Source: Chloroflexota bacterium (GTDB lineage: Bacteria > Chloroflexota > Limnocylindria > Limnocylindrales > CSP1-4). From it: DNA of 64,000 bases. Below the pieces are notes generated by a model that did not search any database, was not told the DNA's origin, and saw nothing but the letters and a program-made list of their open reading frames with translations. The position numbers were made by a program, and so were the translations under genes. Positions 28,897-37,565 of the stretch are shown here, piece after piece; position 1 is the first letter of the stretch, and each line of letters opens with the position of its first letter. The stretch spans positions 1 through 64,000 of the forward strand of contig JAHBUZ010000013.1 of the NCBI GenBank assembly GCA_019637815.1, in the 5' to 3' direction.

Positions 28897-30795
28897 CTAC
28901 CGCAGGTCCGCGAGCACACCGGCGCGCTCACGCGCGACCAGGAGCTCGCTCGAGAGGGTCCGGCGGAGCCGGGGATAGAGGCGACGCACCATCTCGTCGA
29001 GATCACGGTCGGCGAGCCCGGCGAGCGGGCTGGTCGCTGCGGCGGGTGCGGACGCGCTGACCGCCGCAGGCTCCACGGACGGTGCCGGGTCCAGCGACTC
29101 AGGGCCTGCTCCGTCGTCCGCCGGGGCACGCTGGATCACCGACGACCGCTGCCCGGTCCGGTCCGCCACCGTGGCACCGGCGCCACGGATCGAGGGGGTC
29201 GTGCTGGTGCCACCGATCCCGTGCGCGGTGTGGTGGGCCGGTGGCGCGGCGACCCGGGCCAGCTGGAGCGTGGGCGCGTCGTCGATGTCCATCTGGTGGG
29301 CCGACGTCACCGATGGGGATCCGGTCGGATCCGCGGTGTGACGCTGGATCGTCCGCGGCGAGGCACCGGGGTCACCCACGCTGCCGATGGCCGGCGATGG
29401 TGCGGGCATCGGGACCGCCCGGCGGATGGGCACGAGCGTGGCCGCGTCCGTGTGCGGCGTGCGTTCGATGACGCTCGGCAGGGGATGGGTGCTCGGCGCG
29501 GCACGGCTCGGGGCATCGGGTCGACCGACCGGGGACGGGGTGCCGATCGCGACCGTGGTCGGTGTCCCCGGGGTCGCGGGGAGCCGCTGGACGGTCGCTC
29601 GCGTGGGGGTCGATGCGCCACGGGTCGTGGAGGGCAGGCTCGGTGCGGCGTTCGCGGCCGCTCGCCCGCTGGTCGGGGTCGCGAGTGGCCAGCTGGTCGG
29701 TTCGAGGGGGGTGCTGCCCACGAGGGGTGCACTCGGCGCGCTCCGAGCCGAGGGACCGCCGATGTGGTCACCAGGTCCATGGTCGGCGCCGCTCCCCGAT
29801 GCCGATGACCCGGCCTTCGCCACGACCATCCCGGACGCTTCGCTGGCATGTACGGCGCGTGCCAGGACGAGGCCACCGGGGATCACCGGGGCAGCCTCGG
29901 CCGACGCATCCGGGGTGTGGGAGCTCGGATCGATGGCGCTGCGCAGGGTGCCCACGAGCGGTGCATCGGGCGTCGGGGCCTGCGTCAGGGGGTCGATCCG
30001 GTCGACAGCCCGGGCCGACGGGGTGGATGCGCCCACGCTGGGAGCGCCCGATGTCGCCGCCTGGGCGTCGCGCTGGATGGGGGCGCCGAGTCGCACTCGT
30101 GAGCCGCCCGGTCCCCGCACGATGGTGCGGCCACCGGCGGACAGCGTCGCCAGCGCGCCGACCGGGAGCCCGTCCGCTGCCTGCGCGACCGCGACCGGGG
30201 TGGGCGCCGGGGACGGCGTGGGCGCACCCACCAGCTGGGGCGTCCGAGCGACCGTCAGCAGGGGACCCGATCGTGATGTGGCACCGACGATGGGCGTGGC
30301 GTGGCGGACCGGCAGCTCCGGCAGTCCTGGCAGCCGACTCGGTGCAGGACCATCGTTGGTCTCGGGCCCGGGAGCGGACGTGACCACGGGCCCGGCGTCC
30401 ACATCGGGCTCGGCGGCGGCGCGCTGGACCGTCGGTCGGCCACGCTGCGGTCGGAGGTCGAGACGCATCCCGCCCGCGCCCGTCGTCGGATGCGCACCAC
30501 CCACCACGGGACGGGTGAGCCCGGAGACGAGCCCAGCCGGTCCGTCCGCGTCACGCGCATGGCCGAGCGGTCCCAGGATGGGTGGCGGCAGCTGGCTCCC
30601 CGCGAGGTCCGCGCGGAACCGCTGGACCCGGATGCCGGGGTCACCGGTGAACGAGGGACGCAGGCTGCCCACCTCGCGCCACTCGGAACGCCCGACGGGT
30701 GGCACGGCGCCGGTCGCCGCTCCGTCGACCCGATCCCGGGGCACGGCGATGTCGCCCTCCGGTGCGGATCGGCGGAAGGGCCACGGCAGACGCAT
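28897..30795 (-). CDS. CIS-associated Pro/Ser/Thr/Ala-rich protein with [VI]QR motifs and a conserved C-terminal helix
   Basis: A 632-residue protein of unknown function inside the CIS operon, between the small DUF6760 gene and the tube initiator. Most of it is low-complexity Pro, Ala, Ser, Thr and Gly with at least six short [VI]QR elements (RVQRFR, TVQRAA, PIQRDA, TVQRLP, TIQRHT, VIQRAP). The last 45 residues are different: ADRDLDEMVRRLYPRLRRTL followed by a Glu/Arg-rich helix. There is no signal peptide or membrane segment. It occupies the place where a tape-measure protein might be expected, but composition argues for a disordered linker or scaffold. The basic segment LPWPFRRSAPEGD begins the protein. 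Confidence 0.7.
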   Translation of the reverse strand: MRLPWPFRRSAPEGDIAVPRDRVDGAATGAVPPVGRSEWREVGSLRPSFTGDPGIRVQRFRADLAGSQLPPPILGPLGHARDADGPAGLVSGLTRPVVGGAHPTTGAGGMRLDLRPQRGRPTVQRAAAEPDVDAGPVVTSAPGPETNDGPAPSRLPGLPELPVRHATPIVGATSRSGPLLTVARTPQLVGAPTPSPAPTPVAVAQAADGLPVGALATLSAGGRTIVRGPGGSRVRLGAPIQRDAQAATSGAPSVGASTPSARAVDRIDPLTQAPTPDAPLVGTLRSAIDPSSHTPDASAEAAPVIPGGLVLARAVHASEASGMVVAKAGSSASGSGADHGPGDHIGGPSARSAPSAPLVGSTPLEPTSWPLATPTSGRAAANAAPSLPSTTRGASTPTRATVQRLPATPGTPTTVAIGTPSPVGRPDAPSRAAPSTHPLPSVIERTPHTDAATLVPIRRAVPMPAPSPAIGSVGDPGASPRTIQRHTADPTGSPSVTSAHQMDIDDAPTLQLARVAAPPAHHTAHGIGGTSTTPSIRGAGATVADRTGQRSSVIQRAPADDGAGPESLDPAPSVEPAAVSASAPAAATSPLAGLADRDLDEMVRRLYPRLRRTLSSELLVARERAGVLADLR

Positions 30796-30801
30796 CGTGC
30801 G

Positions 30802-30960
30802 CTACTCCTCCTCGGTCAGGCGTCGGTTGATGCTCGAGATCTCGGCCGCGAAGCGGCGCCGGTCGGCGTGCTCGAGGTCGAGGATCTCATCCATCGACCA
30901 GTGGAAGTGATAGGCCACGTACGCCACCTCCTCGAAGAGACGGTCGGCGGCGTACGTCAC
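30802..30960 (-). CDS. Small CIS operon protein, DUF6760-like
   Basis: A 52-residue protein starting at GTG 30960 (GTGA overlap with the upstream gene). It reads VTYAADRLFEEVAYVAYHFHW, then SMDEILDLEHADRRRFAAEI, the pattern of short proteins conserved at this position in contractile tail operons. A longer frame to 31020 exists but lies inside the upstream gene. Likely a tail assembly chaperone-like helper, produced with its neighbour by coupling; function unproven. Confidence 0.75.
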   Translation of the reverse strand: MTYAADRLFEEVAYVAYHFHWSMDEILDLEHADRRRFAAEISSINRRLTEEE

Positions 30961-31385
30961 GATCCCCCCGGGGCATCGGCCCCCATGTCGATCGTGAAGT
31001 CGTGCTGGCAGGCCGGACACTGGACCGCGACCTGGCTGGTGCCCTCCTGGTTGACCCGTCGATACAGGTCCTGGAGGAACGCGAGGTCGGACGCGAACAG
31101 GTTCTCGACGATGCCCGGATGGACCTCCGGCAGGGCACCCAGCCGGGTGATGACCCGCGACAGCAGCAGGACCGTGAGATACGCCTCGTTCTCGCGCACC
31201 CGTGGGTCGCGCTGCGGCACGATCTCGTCCTTGGCCGTGGCGAGCCGCATCGTGCCGTCACGGTGGACGGTCCCCGCGGCGTCGACATAGCCGCGTGGCA
31301 GCACGAACGCGAACTCGGTGCGCAGGCCCGTGGACGTGGCACGGCCGGCGGTGGGACCGGCGGCCGTTGCCAGGGCGAGCGTCAT
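30957..31385 (-). CDS. CIS tail assembly / baseplate-like protein
   Basis: A 142-residue protein: FAFVLPRGYVDAAGTVHRDGTMRLATAKDEI, then ENEAYLTVLLLSRVITRLGALPEV and FASDLAFLQDLYRRVN. Near the C-terminus CPACQHDF carries a CxxC pair, possibly half of a metal site. Proteins of this type lie directly after the tube gene in CIS and T4-like loci and are annotated as phage tail assembly proteins. Overlaps the DUF6760-like start. Confidence 0.75.
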   Translation of the reverse strand: MTLALATAAGPTAGRATSTGLRTEFAFVLPRGYVDAAGTVHRDGTMRLATAKDEIVPQRDPRVRENEAYLTVLLLSRVITRLGALPEVHPGIVENLFASDLAFLQDLYRRVNQEGTSQVAVQCPACQHDFTIDMGADAPGGS

Positions 31386-31395
31386 GACGACCCGC

Positions 31396-31851
31396 CTATG
31401 CCCGGACGAAGGACTCGCAGACCAGCGAGGCCTCCTCCATCAGGACCTCGGCGGCGCCCGCCTTGAGCGTGCCGGTGCTGATCTTGGAGATCCAGGCGTT
31501 CGTGAAGTTGTAGCGCGCGACCTCCGAGCCGTCATAGCTCTTGAGGATCACCGAGCCGTTCTTGCGCGACTCGCTCACCTTGCCCTGGAGCATCGCCTCG
31601 TGCCAGTCCCAGAGGGCCTTGGAGGCGTTCTTGGCTCGCTTGAGCGTGAGCGTCGGGGGCTTGATCGCACCCGGCGCCTTGTGGATGATGAGCTTGCCGT
31701 CGGCGGTGTTCTCCTTGAGCTCGACCACGTCCACCTCGGAGGCGAGACCGCTCACCTCGGCGAACTGGGCGATCTCGATGGAGTCGATCTCGATGGCGAA
31801 GAGGTAGGACGCCAGGGCGTCCGTGGGCAGGTTCGGCAGTCCCCCAGCCAT
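31396..31851 (-). CDS. CIS inner tube protein
   Basis: A 151-residue main tube protein of the gp19/Hcp-like family: DALASYLFAIEIDSIEIAQFAEVSGLASEV, then LTLKRAKNASKALWDWHE and VARYNFTNAWISKISTGTLKAG, with LMEEASLVCE near the end. It follows the sheath gene after 15 bases, the standard order. It would polymerise into hexameric rings that form the payload channel. Confidence 0.93.
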   Translation of the reverse strand: MAGGLPNLPTDALASYLFAIEIDSIEIAQFAEVSGLASEVDVVELKENTADGKLIIHKAPGAIKPPTLTLKRAKNASKALWDWHEAMLQGKVSESRKNGSVILKSYDGSEVARYNFTNAWISKISTGTLKAGAAEVLMEEASLVCESFVRA

Positions 31852-31866
31852 GGGTCGGTCCCTCCG

Positions 31867-33387
31867 TTACTCGCTCAGGGATGCGCCGCCCGAGAACTGC
31901 GCGATGCGGAACACCACGAACTCGGCGGGCTTGACGGGCGCGATACCGACCTCCACGACGAGCTGGCCGGCATCGACCACCTCGGGCGGGTTCGTCTCCG
32001 CGTCGCACTTGACATAGAACGCTTCCCCAGGCGTCGCCCCGAACAGCGCGCCATCGCGCCAGGTGCGCATCAGGAACGCGTTGAGGGTGCGCTTGACGCG
32101 CTGCCACAGGTTGAGGTCGTTGGGCTCGAACACGACCCACTGGGTGCCCTCGAGGATGGACTCCTCGACGTAGTTGAACAGCCGACGCACGTTCAGATAG
32201 CGCCACGCGGGATCGCTCGAGAGCGTCCGGGCGCCCCAGATGCGGATGCCCCGGCCCGGGAACGAGCGGATGCAGTTGATGCCGTCGGGGTTCAGCTGGT
32301 CGTGCTCACCCTTGGTGATGACGAGCTCGAGGCCGAGCGCGCCCCGGACGATCTCGTTCGCGGGTGCCTTGTGGACGCCCCGGGTGTCATCGTTGCGGGC
32401 CCAGACCCCGGCCACGTGCCCGCTGGGCGGCACGAAGGCGCCCTTGCCCGTGAGCGGGTCGAGGACCTTGATCCAGGGCCAGTAGAGCGAGGCGTACTTG
32501 GAGTCGTAGCCGACCTTGTCGACCCGCCACTCCTTGACCTGCTGGGCGTTGAGACCGGGCGGGGCATCGACGATGGCGACGCGGTCGCCCATCAGCTCGC
32601 AGTGGCTGATCATCGCCGACTGGACCGCCTGGACACCCTCGAGGTCGATGACGCCCTTCTGGTACAGGCTCATGAGATCCGGCACCGCGAGCATCGTGAC
32701 CTCGTCGACCGCCTCCAGCCCGCCGAAGCCGGTGCGATCCGCGGCATCGCCCACGTAGTCGTCCGGGGTGAGCCGCATGGGCTTGGCGCTGTCGGCGCCG
32801 GCGAGGCTGACGCGACCGCGGGCGGGTGCCCGCTCGATGGCGCCACCGACCTCCTCGATGGTGATGAGCTTCGACAGCTCCTTCACCTGGGTGATGACGT
32901 TCTCCTTGCCCCGCTTGGTGGAGACGTTGTCGTACACCTCGTCGGGCTTGCCCGGCGCACGCACCGTGAGCTTGAAGGCGTCGTCGGCAGGGGTGCTGGC
33001 GTCCGAGACCTCGACCGAGATCTGGTTGCCACCGGGACCCGCCTCGAGCGCCGAGACGCGATAGCCGGCGAGCTTGGCGTCCTTCTGGGAGGCGATCTCG
33101 CCACGCGCGGTGGCCGCCGGGGCGTCACCGCCGATGCGCACCACGTAGCACGCACCACCGCCGTTGAGGAAGTAGCCGTAGACGGCGTGCGCGAGGTAGG
33201 AGCCCTCCGTGAAGTCGCCGAAGTTGGCGACGAACTGGCTCCAATTGGTGACGAGCGTGGGCGTGTTCGTGGGGCCGTGGGCCGCCAGGCCCACGAACGC
33301 GGCGACGGCGGTCCCCACCCCTTCGATGGGGCGCGATCCAGCCTCGACCTCTTCCACGTAGACGCCGGGCGACAGGTACGTCGGCAT
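31867..33387 (-). CDS. CIS contractile sheath protein
   Basis: A 506-residue tail sheath protein, first gene of the long CIS operon. ATG 33387 gives the canonical start MPTYLSPGVYVEEVEAGSRPIEGVGTAVAAFVG; upstream in-frame codons to 33444 are not family-like. The C-terminal domain has WGARTLSSDPAWRYLNVRRLFNYVEESILEGTQWVVFEPND and the terminal strand KPAEFVVFRIAQ, which supplies the handshake to neighbouring subunits. Only one sheath gene is present. Transcription probably begins in the 33388-33714 divergent region, which holds the repeated GGGCGATC motif. Confidence 0.95.
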   Translation of the reverse strand: MPTYLSPGVYVEEVEAGSRPIEGVGTAVAAFVGLAAHGPTNTPTLVTNWSQFVANFGDFTEGSYLAHAVYGYFLNGGGACYVVRIGGDAPAATARGEIASQKDAKLAGYRVSALEAGPGGNQISVEVSDASTPADDAFKLTVRAPGKPDEVYDNVSTKRGKENVITQVKELSKLITIEEVGGAIERAPARGRVSLAGADSAKPMRLTPDDYVGDAADRTGFGGLEAVDEVTMLAVPDLMSLYQKGVIDLEGVQAVQSAMISHCELMGDRVAIVDAPPGLNAQQVKEWRVDKVGYDSKYASLYWPWIKVLDPLTGKGAFVPPSGHVAGVWARNDDTRGVHKAPANEIVRGALGLELVITKGEHDQLNPDGINCIRSFPGRGIRIWGARTLSSDPAWRYLNVRRLFNYVEESILEGTQWVVFEPNDLNLWQRVKRTLNAFLMRTWRDGALFGATPGEAFYVKCDAETNPPEVVDAGQLVVEVGIAPVKPAEFVVFRIAQFSGGASLSE

Positions 33388-33474
33388 GCGGCTTGGCCTC
33401 CGGGTGTTCGGAACGGACGCACGGACGATCGCAGGCACGCCCATGACCCGGAAGTGCCCGCCGGTCCGCGGTCG

Positions 33475-33493
33475 GGGCGATCAGGGCTGCCCG
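33475..33493 (+). promoter_or_regulatory. Putative CIS operator copy 1 (GGGCGATC-N5-TGCCCG)
   Basis: GGGCGATC at 33475-33482, spacer AGGGC, TGCCCG at 33488-33493. A further GGGCGATC follows at 33497-33504. The same arrangement recurs at 33638 and 38590. Confidence 0.45.
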
Positions 33494-33637
33494 TTGGGGC
33501 GATCCCGTGCGCCGCTCGTCGTTCCGGGCACGCTCGTGATGCGCCGGCCATGCCGGGCTCGGTGCGCATGGCTGTGCGCTGTCGCGCGGCCCATCCGGCG
33601 TTCCGACGGTGTCGCGATGTGGGCCGATCGCACCATC

Positions 33638-33656
33638 GGGCGATCGGTGCTGCCCG
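33638..33656 (+). promoter_or_regulatory. Putative CIS operator copy 2 (GGGCGATC-N5-TGCCCG)
   Basis: GGGCGATC at 33638-33645, spacer GGTGC, TGCCCG at 33651-33656. It is preceded by CACCAT, so a 14-base word CACCATCGGGCGAT is shared with the copy at 38590. It lies 60 bases before the Pvc16 start. Confidence 0.5.
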
Positions 33657-33714
33657 GTCGACCGCACCGACGCGTCTGTGCCACGAGCCGCCACGGGTGG
33701 ACGCTACCCGCGCG

Positions 33715-34548
33715 ATGATCCATGACGTCGATGAGTCCCTGCGCACGCTGGTCAAGCGGGACGCCCTCAACGGGTCCCGGGTGGAGCTCGCCTTCGATGC
33801 GCCGACCCGGGAGTGGTCCGCGCGCCAGAACGGTCCGACGGTGAGCCTCTACCTCTATGACATCCGCGAGGACACCAGCCGGCGCGAGGTCGCCTGGGAG
33901 ACCCAGCGGGGCTCGGACCGTATCGCGACCCAGCATGCCCAGCCGCCGCGCCGGTTCCGGCTCAGCTATCTCATCACCGCATGGACCCAGCGACCGGAGG
34001 ACGAGCACCGCCTGCTGTCGGCGATGCTCGCGTGCTTCCTGCGCGCACCGGTGCTGCCCTCGGACGTCCTGACGGGCGACCTCACGCGCATCCCGTTGCC
34101 GGTGCTCACGACCATCGCGCTGCCACCACCCTCCGATCGTTCCATCGCCGATGTCTGGTCAGCGCTGGGCGGGGAGCTGAAGCCATCGCTCGACCTGGTG
34201 GTCACGGCGCCCATGGATGCCTCGGTGCGCATCCCGGCCGCGCCGCCCGTCCTGGAGTCGCCGCGCATCCGGGTGGTGCGGCCGGACGGGACCACGGACG
34301 AGGTCACGGGGGGGCCCGGTATCGCTGCCGTCCACCGACCGCTCTCGCCCGAGGACGAGGCGGATCAGCAGGAGACCGTCGAGGCGGGTGGCGTGGGCAT
34401 CCTCCATGTCGACGAGACCCCCGGCGACGGCCCCGCCGCCGCGAGTGGCTCGGGTCGCAAGCGCGCCAGCAAGGCGGCCACCGAGCCACCGGAGGCAGCA
34501 CGCCTGCCGGGTCGCCGGCTCATCATCCGGGGTGTCCGGCGCCCATGA
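33715..34548 (+). CDS. CIS terminator/cap protein, Pvc16 (DUF4255) family
   Basis: A 277-residue protein. MIHDVDESLRTLVKRDALNG, VSLYLYDIREDTSRREVAWE and RFRLSYLITAWTQRPEDEHRLLSAML are the family signature of Afp16/Pvc16-type proteins, which cap the distal end of the sheath-tube and set its length. The C-terminal third is a Pro/Ala/Glu-rich extension ending in a basic segment. ATG 33715 is chosen; an in-frame GTG at 33697 is possible. It is followed by the AAA+ ATPase gene after 19 bases. Confidence 0.88.
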   Translation: MIHDVDESLRTLVKRDALNGSRVELAFDAPTREWSARQNGPTVSLYLYDIREDTSRREVAWETQRGSDRIATQHAQPPRRFRLSYLITAWTQRPEDEHRLLSAMLACFLRAPVLPSDVLTGDLTRIPLPVLTTIALPPPSDRSIADVWSALGGELKPSLDLVVTAPMDASVRIPAAPPVLESPRIRVVRPDGTTDEVTGGPGIAAVHRPLSPEDEADQQETVEAGGVGILHVDETPGDGPAAASGSGRKRASKAATEPPEAARLPGRRLIIRGVRRP

Positions 34549-34567
34549 GCGGCACGGTCGGTCGACC

Positions 34568-36721
34568 GTGACCACCACGCTCGATGGGCCGGTGGGTCAG
34601 CGCGAGGATCCCGTCGACCACGGGGTCCGGCGGGATGTCCATGTCGCGGACCTCGAGGCGCGTCTGCGGGTCATCGAGGCATGTGTCGCGGATGCGGTCG
34701 CGCGGCGACGCGCCGTGGACCCGGACCCGGACGACCGGTTCCGGGGGCTGTACATCCCCGACGCGACCGTCGACCAGCTGCTGCTCGGCCGGCGACCCCT
34801 CCTGGGGCCCGCGGCGCCGCCCGGCATCCGGGATACCCTGGACGCGGTGGAGGCGACCGCCGACGACCTGGAGCGGGCGGGAGAGCCGGTCCGGACGCGG
34901 CGCCTGGTGCGCGCCTTCGGCCTCGATGGCGTGGACCTGGACATCCTGCTGGTCGCGCTCGCGCCCGACCTGGATCCACGCTTCGAGCGGCTGTACGCGT
35001 ATCTCCAGGATGACGTCTCGCGGCGTCGTGCGAGCACCGGTCTGGCCCTCGAGCTGGCCACGGGCCTGTCGGGACCCTCGCCCGCGCGCGGGCGGCTGGA
35101 TCCCGGCGCACCACTCGTGGCGGGTGGCTTGCTGCTGGTCGAGGACCCGGAGCGGCCCTTCCTGACCCGCTCGTTGCGGGTGCCCGACCGGGTGGCCGCC
35201 CACCTGCTGGGTGACGATCGGCTGGATGCGCGACTGGAGCCCATCCGGGTGGCACCCGTCGGCATGGCCTTCCCGGAGGGCCGCGCCGTGTCACGCGGGC
35301 TCGAGCGCGGCTCGGGTCTCGTGTATGTCCGCGAGCGACTCGGCGCGGCGGGCATGGCACTCTCGGTCGCGGCCCTCGAGAGCGATGGTCGGGCCGTGCT
35401 CGCGCTCGATGTCACCCGGCTCGCGCCCACCGACGACCCGCGCGACATCGCCGGGGTCGCGGAGCGGGAGTGCCGGCTGACGGGTGCCGTCCTGCTTGCC
35501 GGGCCCCTGGAGGTGCTCGTGGAGCGTGGCCCCGCCGCGGTCCGCGCGTTCGGGGAGCTTGCCTGTCCGACGGTCCTCGTCGGGTCGCGGACGTGGGACC
35601 CAGCGTGGTCGCGCCGCGTGCCGGTGCTCATCGAGGCATCTCTGCCCTCGCTCGCGGCCCGTGCGGCCGCATGGACGGAGCAGCTGGGCGAGGATGCCGG
35701 CGCGAACGGGCCTGTCGAGGGTGCATCGCTCGACGCCGCCGCCCTGACCATCCAGTTCCGGATGGGTCCCGATCAGATCGCCCGCGCCGCCCGGGCGGCG
35801 TGGCAGCAGGCGGCGGCGGAGGATCGGCCGCTCGCGCCGGATGACCTGCGGGCGGGTGCGCGCGCCCAGAACGCTGCCGGGCTGGAGCGGCTCGCCCGAC
35901 GGATCCGGCCCGGCGTGGGCTGGGAGGACCTGGTCCTGCCCACGGACATCGTGGCGCAGCTCCGGGAGCTCGCCGCGCGAGCACGATACCGGGACGTGGT
36001 GCTGGATGGCTGGGGCATGGGACGGGCGGGGGCGAGCCGGGGCCGCGGCCTGACCGCACTGTTCGCCGGCGACTCGGGGACCGGCAAGACCATGTCCGCG
36101 GAGGTCATGGCGGCCGAGCTGGGTCTCGACCTGTATGTCATCGACCTGTCCACGGTCATCGACAAGTACGTGGGCGAGACCGAGAAGAACCTCGACCGCA
36201 TCTTCTCGGAGGCGGACCGCGTGAACGGCGTGCTCCTGTTCGATGAGGCGGATGCGGTCTTCGGCAAGCGGTCCGACGTGCGCGATTCGCACGACCGATA
36301 CGCGAACGTCGAGGTCGCCTACCTGCTCCAGCGCATGGAGCAGTTCGACGGGGTCGCGATCCTGACCACCAACCTGCGCTCCAACCTCGACGAGGCGTTC
36401 ACGCGTCGACTGGACGCGCTCGTGGACTTCCCGGTCCCCGAGGAGGACGACCGGCTGCGGCTCTGGGAGCGTCACCTGCCGCCAGGCGTGCCCCGCGGTG
36501 ATGACCTGGATCTGCCCTTCCTGGCGCGGCGCTTCCGGTTGTCGGGCGGCAACATCCGGAACGTCTCGCTCGCCGCGGCATATCTCGCTGCGGCATCCGG
36601 GCGGCCCGTGATGATGGAGGATCTGGTCCTGGGCATGGCCACCGAGTACCGCAAGCTGGGTCGGCTGTGTGTCGAGGCGGAGTTCGGGCGCTATCACCAC
36701 CTGGTGGCGCGCTCGGACTGA
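34568..36721 (+). CDS. CIS-associated AAA+ ATPase (Afp15-like)
   Basis: A 717-residue ATPase found in nearly all eCIS loci and needed for assembly or maintenance of particles. The N-terminal half is a large helical domain (VDQLLLGRRPLLGPAAPPGI, LVRAFGLDGVDLDILLVALAPDLDPRFERLYAYLQDD). The C-terminal AAA+ module has Walker A GDSGTGKT near residue 500, Walker B LLFDEADAVFGKR near 557, sensor 1 ILTTNLRSN and arginine-finger-like DEAFTRRLD, then a sensor 2 region SGGNIRNVSL. GTG 34568 is the first plausible start after the Pvc16 gene; the ATG at 34545 is in another frame and ends at once. Confidence 0.92.
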   Translation: MTTTLDGPVGQREDPVDHGVRRDVHVADLEARLRVIEACVADAVARRRAVDPDPDDRFRGLYIPDATVDQLLLGRRPLLGPAAPPGIRDTLDAVEATADDLERAGEPVRTRRLVRAFGLDGVDLDILLVALAPDLDPRFERLYAYLQDDVSRRRASTGLALELATGLSGPSPARGRLDPGAPLVAGGLLLVEDPERPFLTRSLRVPDRVAAHLLGDDRLDARLEPIRVAPVGMAFPEGRAVSRGLERGSGLVYVRERLGAAGMALSVAALESDGRAVLALDVTRLAPTDDPRDIAGVAERECRLTGAVLLAGPLEVLVERGPAAVRAFGELACPTVLVGSRTWDPAWSRRVPVLIEASLPSLAARAAAWTEQLGEDAGANGPVEGASLDAAALTIQFRMGPDQIARAARAAWQQAAAEDRPLAPDDLRAGARAQNAAGLERLARRIRPGVGWEDLVLPTDIVAQLRELAARARYRDVVLDGWGMGRAGASRGRGLTALFAGDSGTGKTMSAEVMAAELGLDLYVIDLSTVIDKYVGETEKNLDRIFSEADRVNGVLLFDEADAVFGKRSDVRDSHDRYANVEVAYLLQRMEQFDGVAILTTNLRSNLDEAFTRRLDALVDFPVPEEDDRLRLWERHLPPGVPRGDDLDLPFLARRFRLSGGNIRNVSLAAAYLAAASGRPVMMEDLVLGMATEYRKLGRLCVEAEFGRYHHLVARSD

Positions 36722-36749
36722 CGGCGAGCACACGGGTGGGGCATCCCGG

Positions 36750-37565
36750 TCAGCCGGTCGCCTCCTCCGGTGGTGTATCGGCCCGCGCCGCGATCGCGTC
36801 GCGCCAGACCTCGAGCGCCGCGGGCCACCACTGGTCGATGGCTGCCTCATCGCCGTACCAGGGCCCCCCGACCACTCCGTGCAGGATGTCCGGGAGGGTC
36901 AGCTGGCGAGCGCCCGGCAGATGCGCGAGCCCTGCCGAGATGATGCCGTCGCTGCCGCTCGTCGCCGGGGGACCAACGATGGTCCGAAAGAAGGACGCTC
37001 GCGCGCGCCCGAGCATCGAGCGTTCCGGTACCGGGCGATCCGGGCCCGGTCCGCGGACCAGGTCGGAGGCGACCGTCAGATACCCCGTGCGGGGAGCATG
37101 GCAGGCGCCCGGCTCATGCGTCGCGAGGAACCGGGCCAGTCGGACGCCCTCGTGCTGTGCGGCGCCACGCGCCAGATGGAGATCGTGGGGGGAGCCGAGC
37201 GAGACCAGCGCCGCCACGCGATCGGAGGCACCGCCGATGTGGCCACGATAGGGCGCATCGCAGAGCGCGAGTCGAGCCAGGATGCCACCGCCCGAGTGAC
37301 CGATGAGCATGATGGGTCGTCCGTCCGCGCGTGCCGTCGTCCGCTCGATGGCACGCACGACGCGCCGCTGGAGGCGTGCGAACCCGCTGGCCCCGGCGAG
37401 CGCCCAGTCGAGCACGTGGACCGGTGCCAGGTCCACCCCAGCGGCACCCCGTGCCCGCAGTCGTGCCGCCATCCGACGGTACGCGATGGGCGGTGAGATG
37501 AGGCCCTCCACGATGAGCACGCGGGGCATCGATCCGTCCGCGCCCGGGGTGCTCCCGCGGCTCAC
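36750..37565 (-). CDS. Alpha/beta hydrolase (lipase-like), candidate CIS cargo
   Basis: A 271-residue serine hydrolase with the nucleophile elbow GHSGGG, a preceding strand PIMLIG, and SLGSPHDLHLA after it. No signal peptide is visible, so it is cytoplasmic unless delivered. GTG 37565 overlaps the stop of the DUF922 protease gene, so both are made together from the divergent promoter shared with the DUF4157 gene. A later ATG (start MPRVLIVEGL) is possible. In eCIS loci enzymes next to the DUF4157 gene are often payload; here that is inference. No obvious immunity gene is adjacent. Confidence 0.75.
   Translation of the reverse strand: MSRGSTPGADGSMPRVLIVEGLISPPIAYRRMAARLRARGAAGVDLAPVHVLDWALAGASGFARLQRRVVRAIERTTARADGRPIMLIGHSGGGILARLALCDAPYRGHIGGASDRVAALVSLGSPHDLHLARGAAQHEGVRLARFLATHEPGACHAPRTGYLTVASDLVRGPGPDRPVPERSMLGRARASFFRTIVGPPATSGSDGIISAGLAHLPGARQLTLPDILHGVVGGPWYGDEAAIDQWWPAALEVWRDAIAARADTPPEEATG

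Larger units (their letters stand above)
33388..33714 (+). promoter_or_regulatory. Divergent promoter region between sheath operon and Pvc16-AAA+ genes
   Basis: A 327-base gap with no credible gene. It holds three copies of GGGCGATC (33475, 33497, 33638); the first and third are followed after five bases by TGCCCG. A perfect inverted repeat CCGATCG (33624-33630) with CGATCGG (33641-33647) surrounds CACCATCGGG. It must drive the 13-gene minus-strand operon and probably the plus-strand pair. Confidence 0.6.

Noticed and set aside
26327..28978. Plus-strand frame of 883 codons
   Set aside because: Shadow across VgrG, LysM and tube genes, which are well supported on the minus strand.
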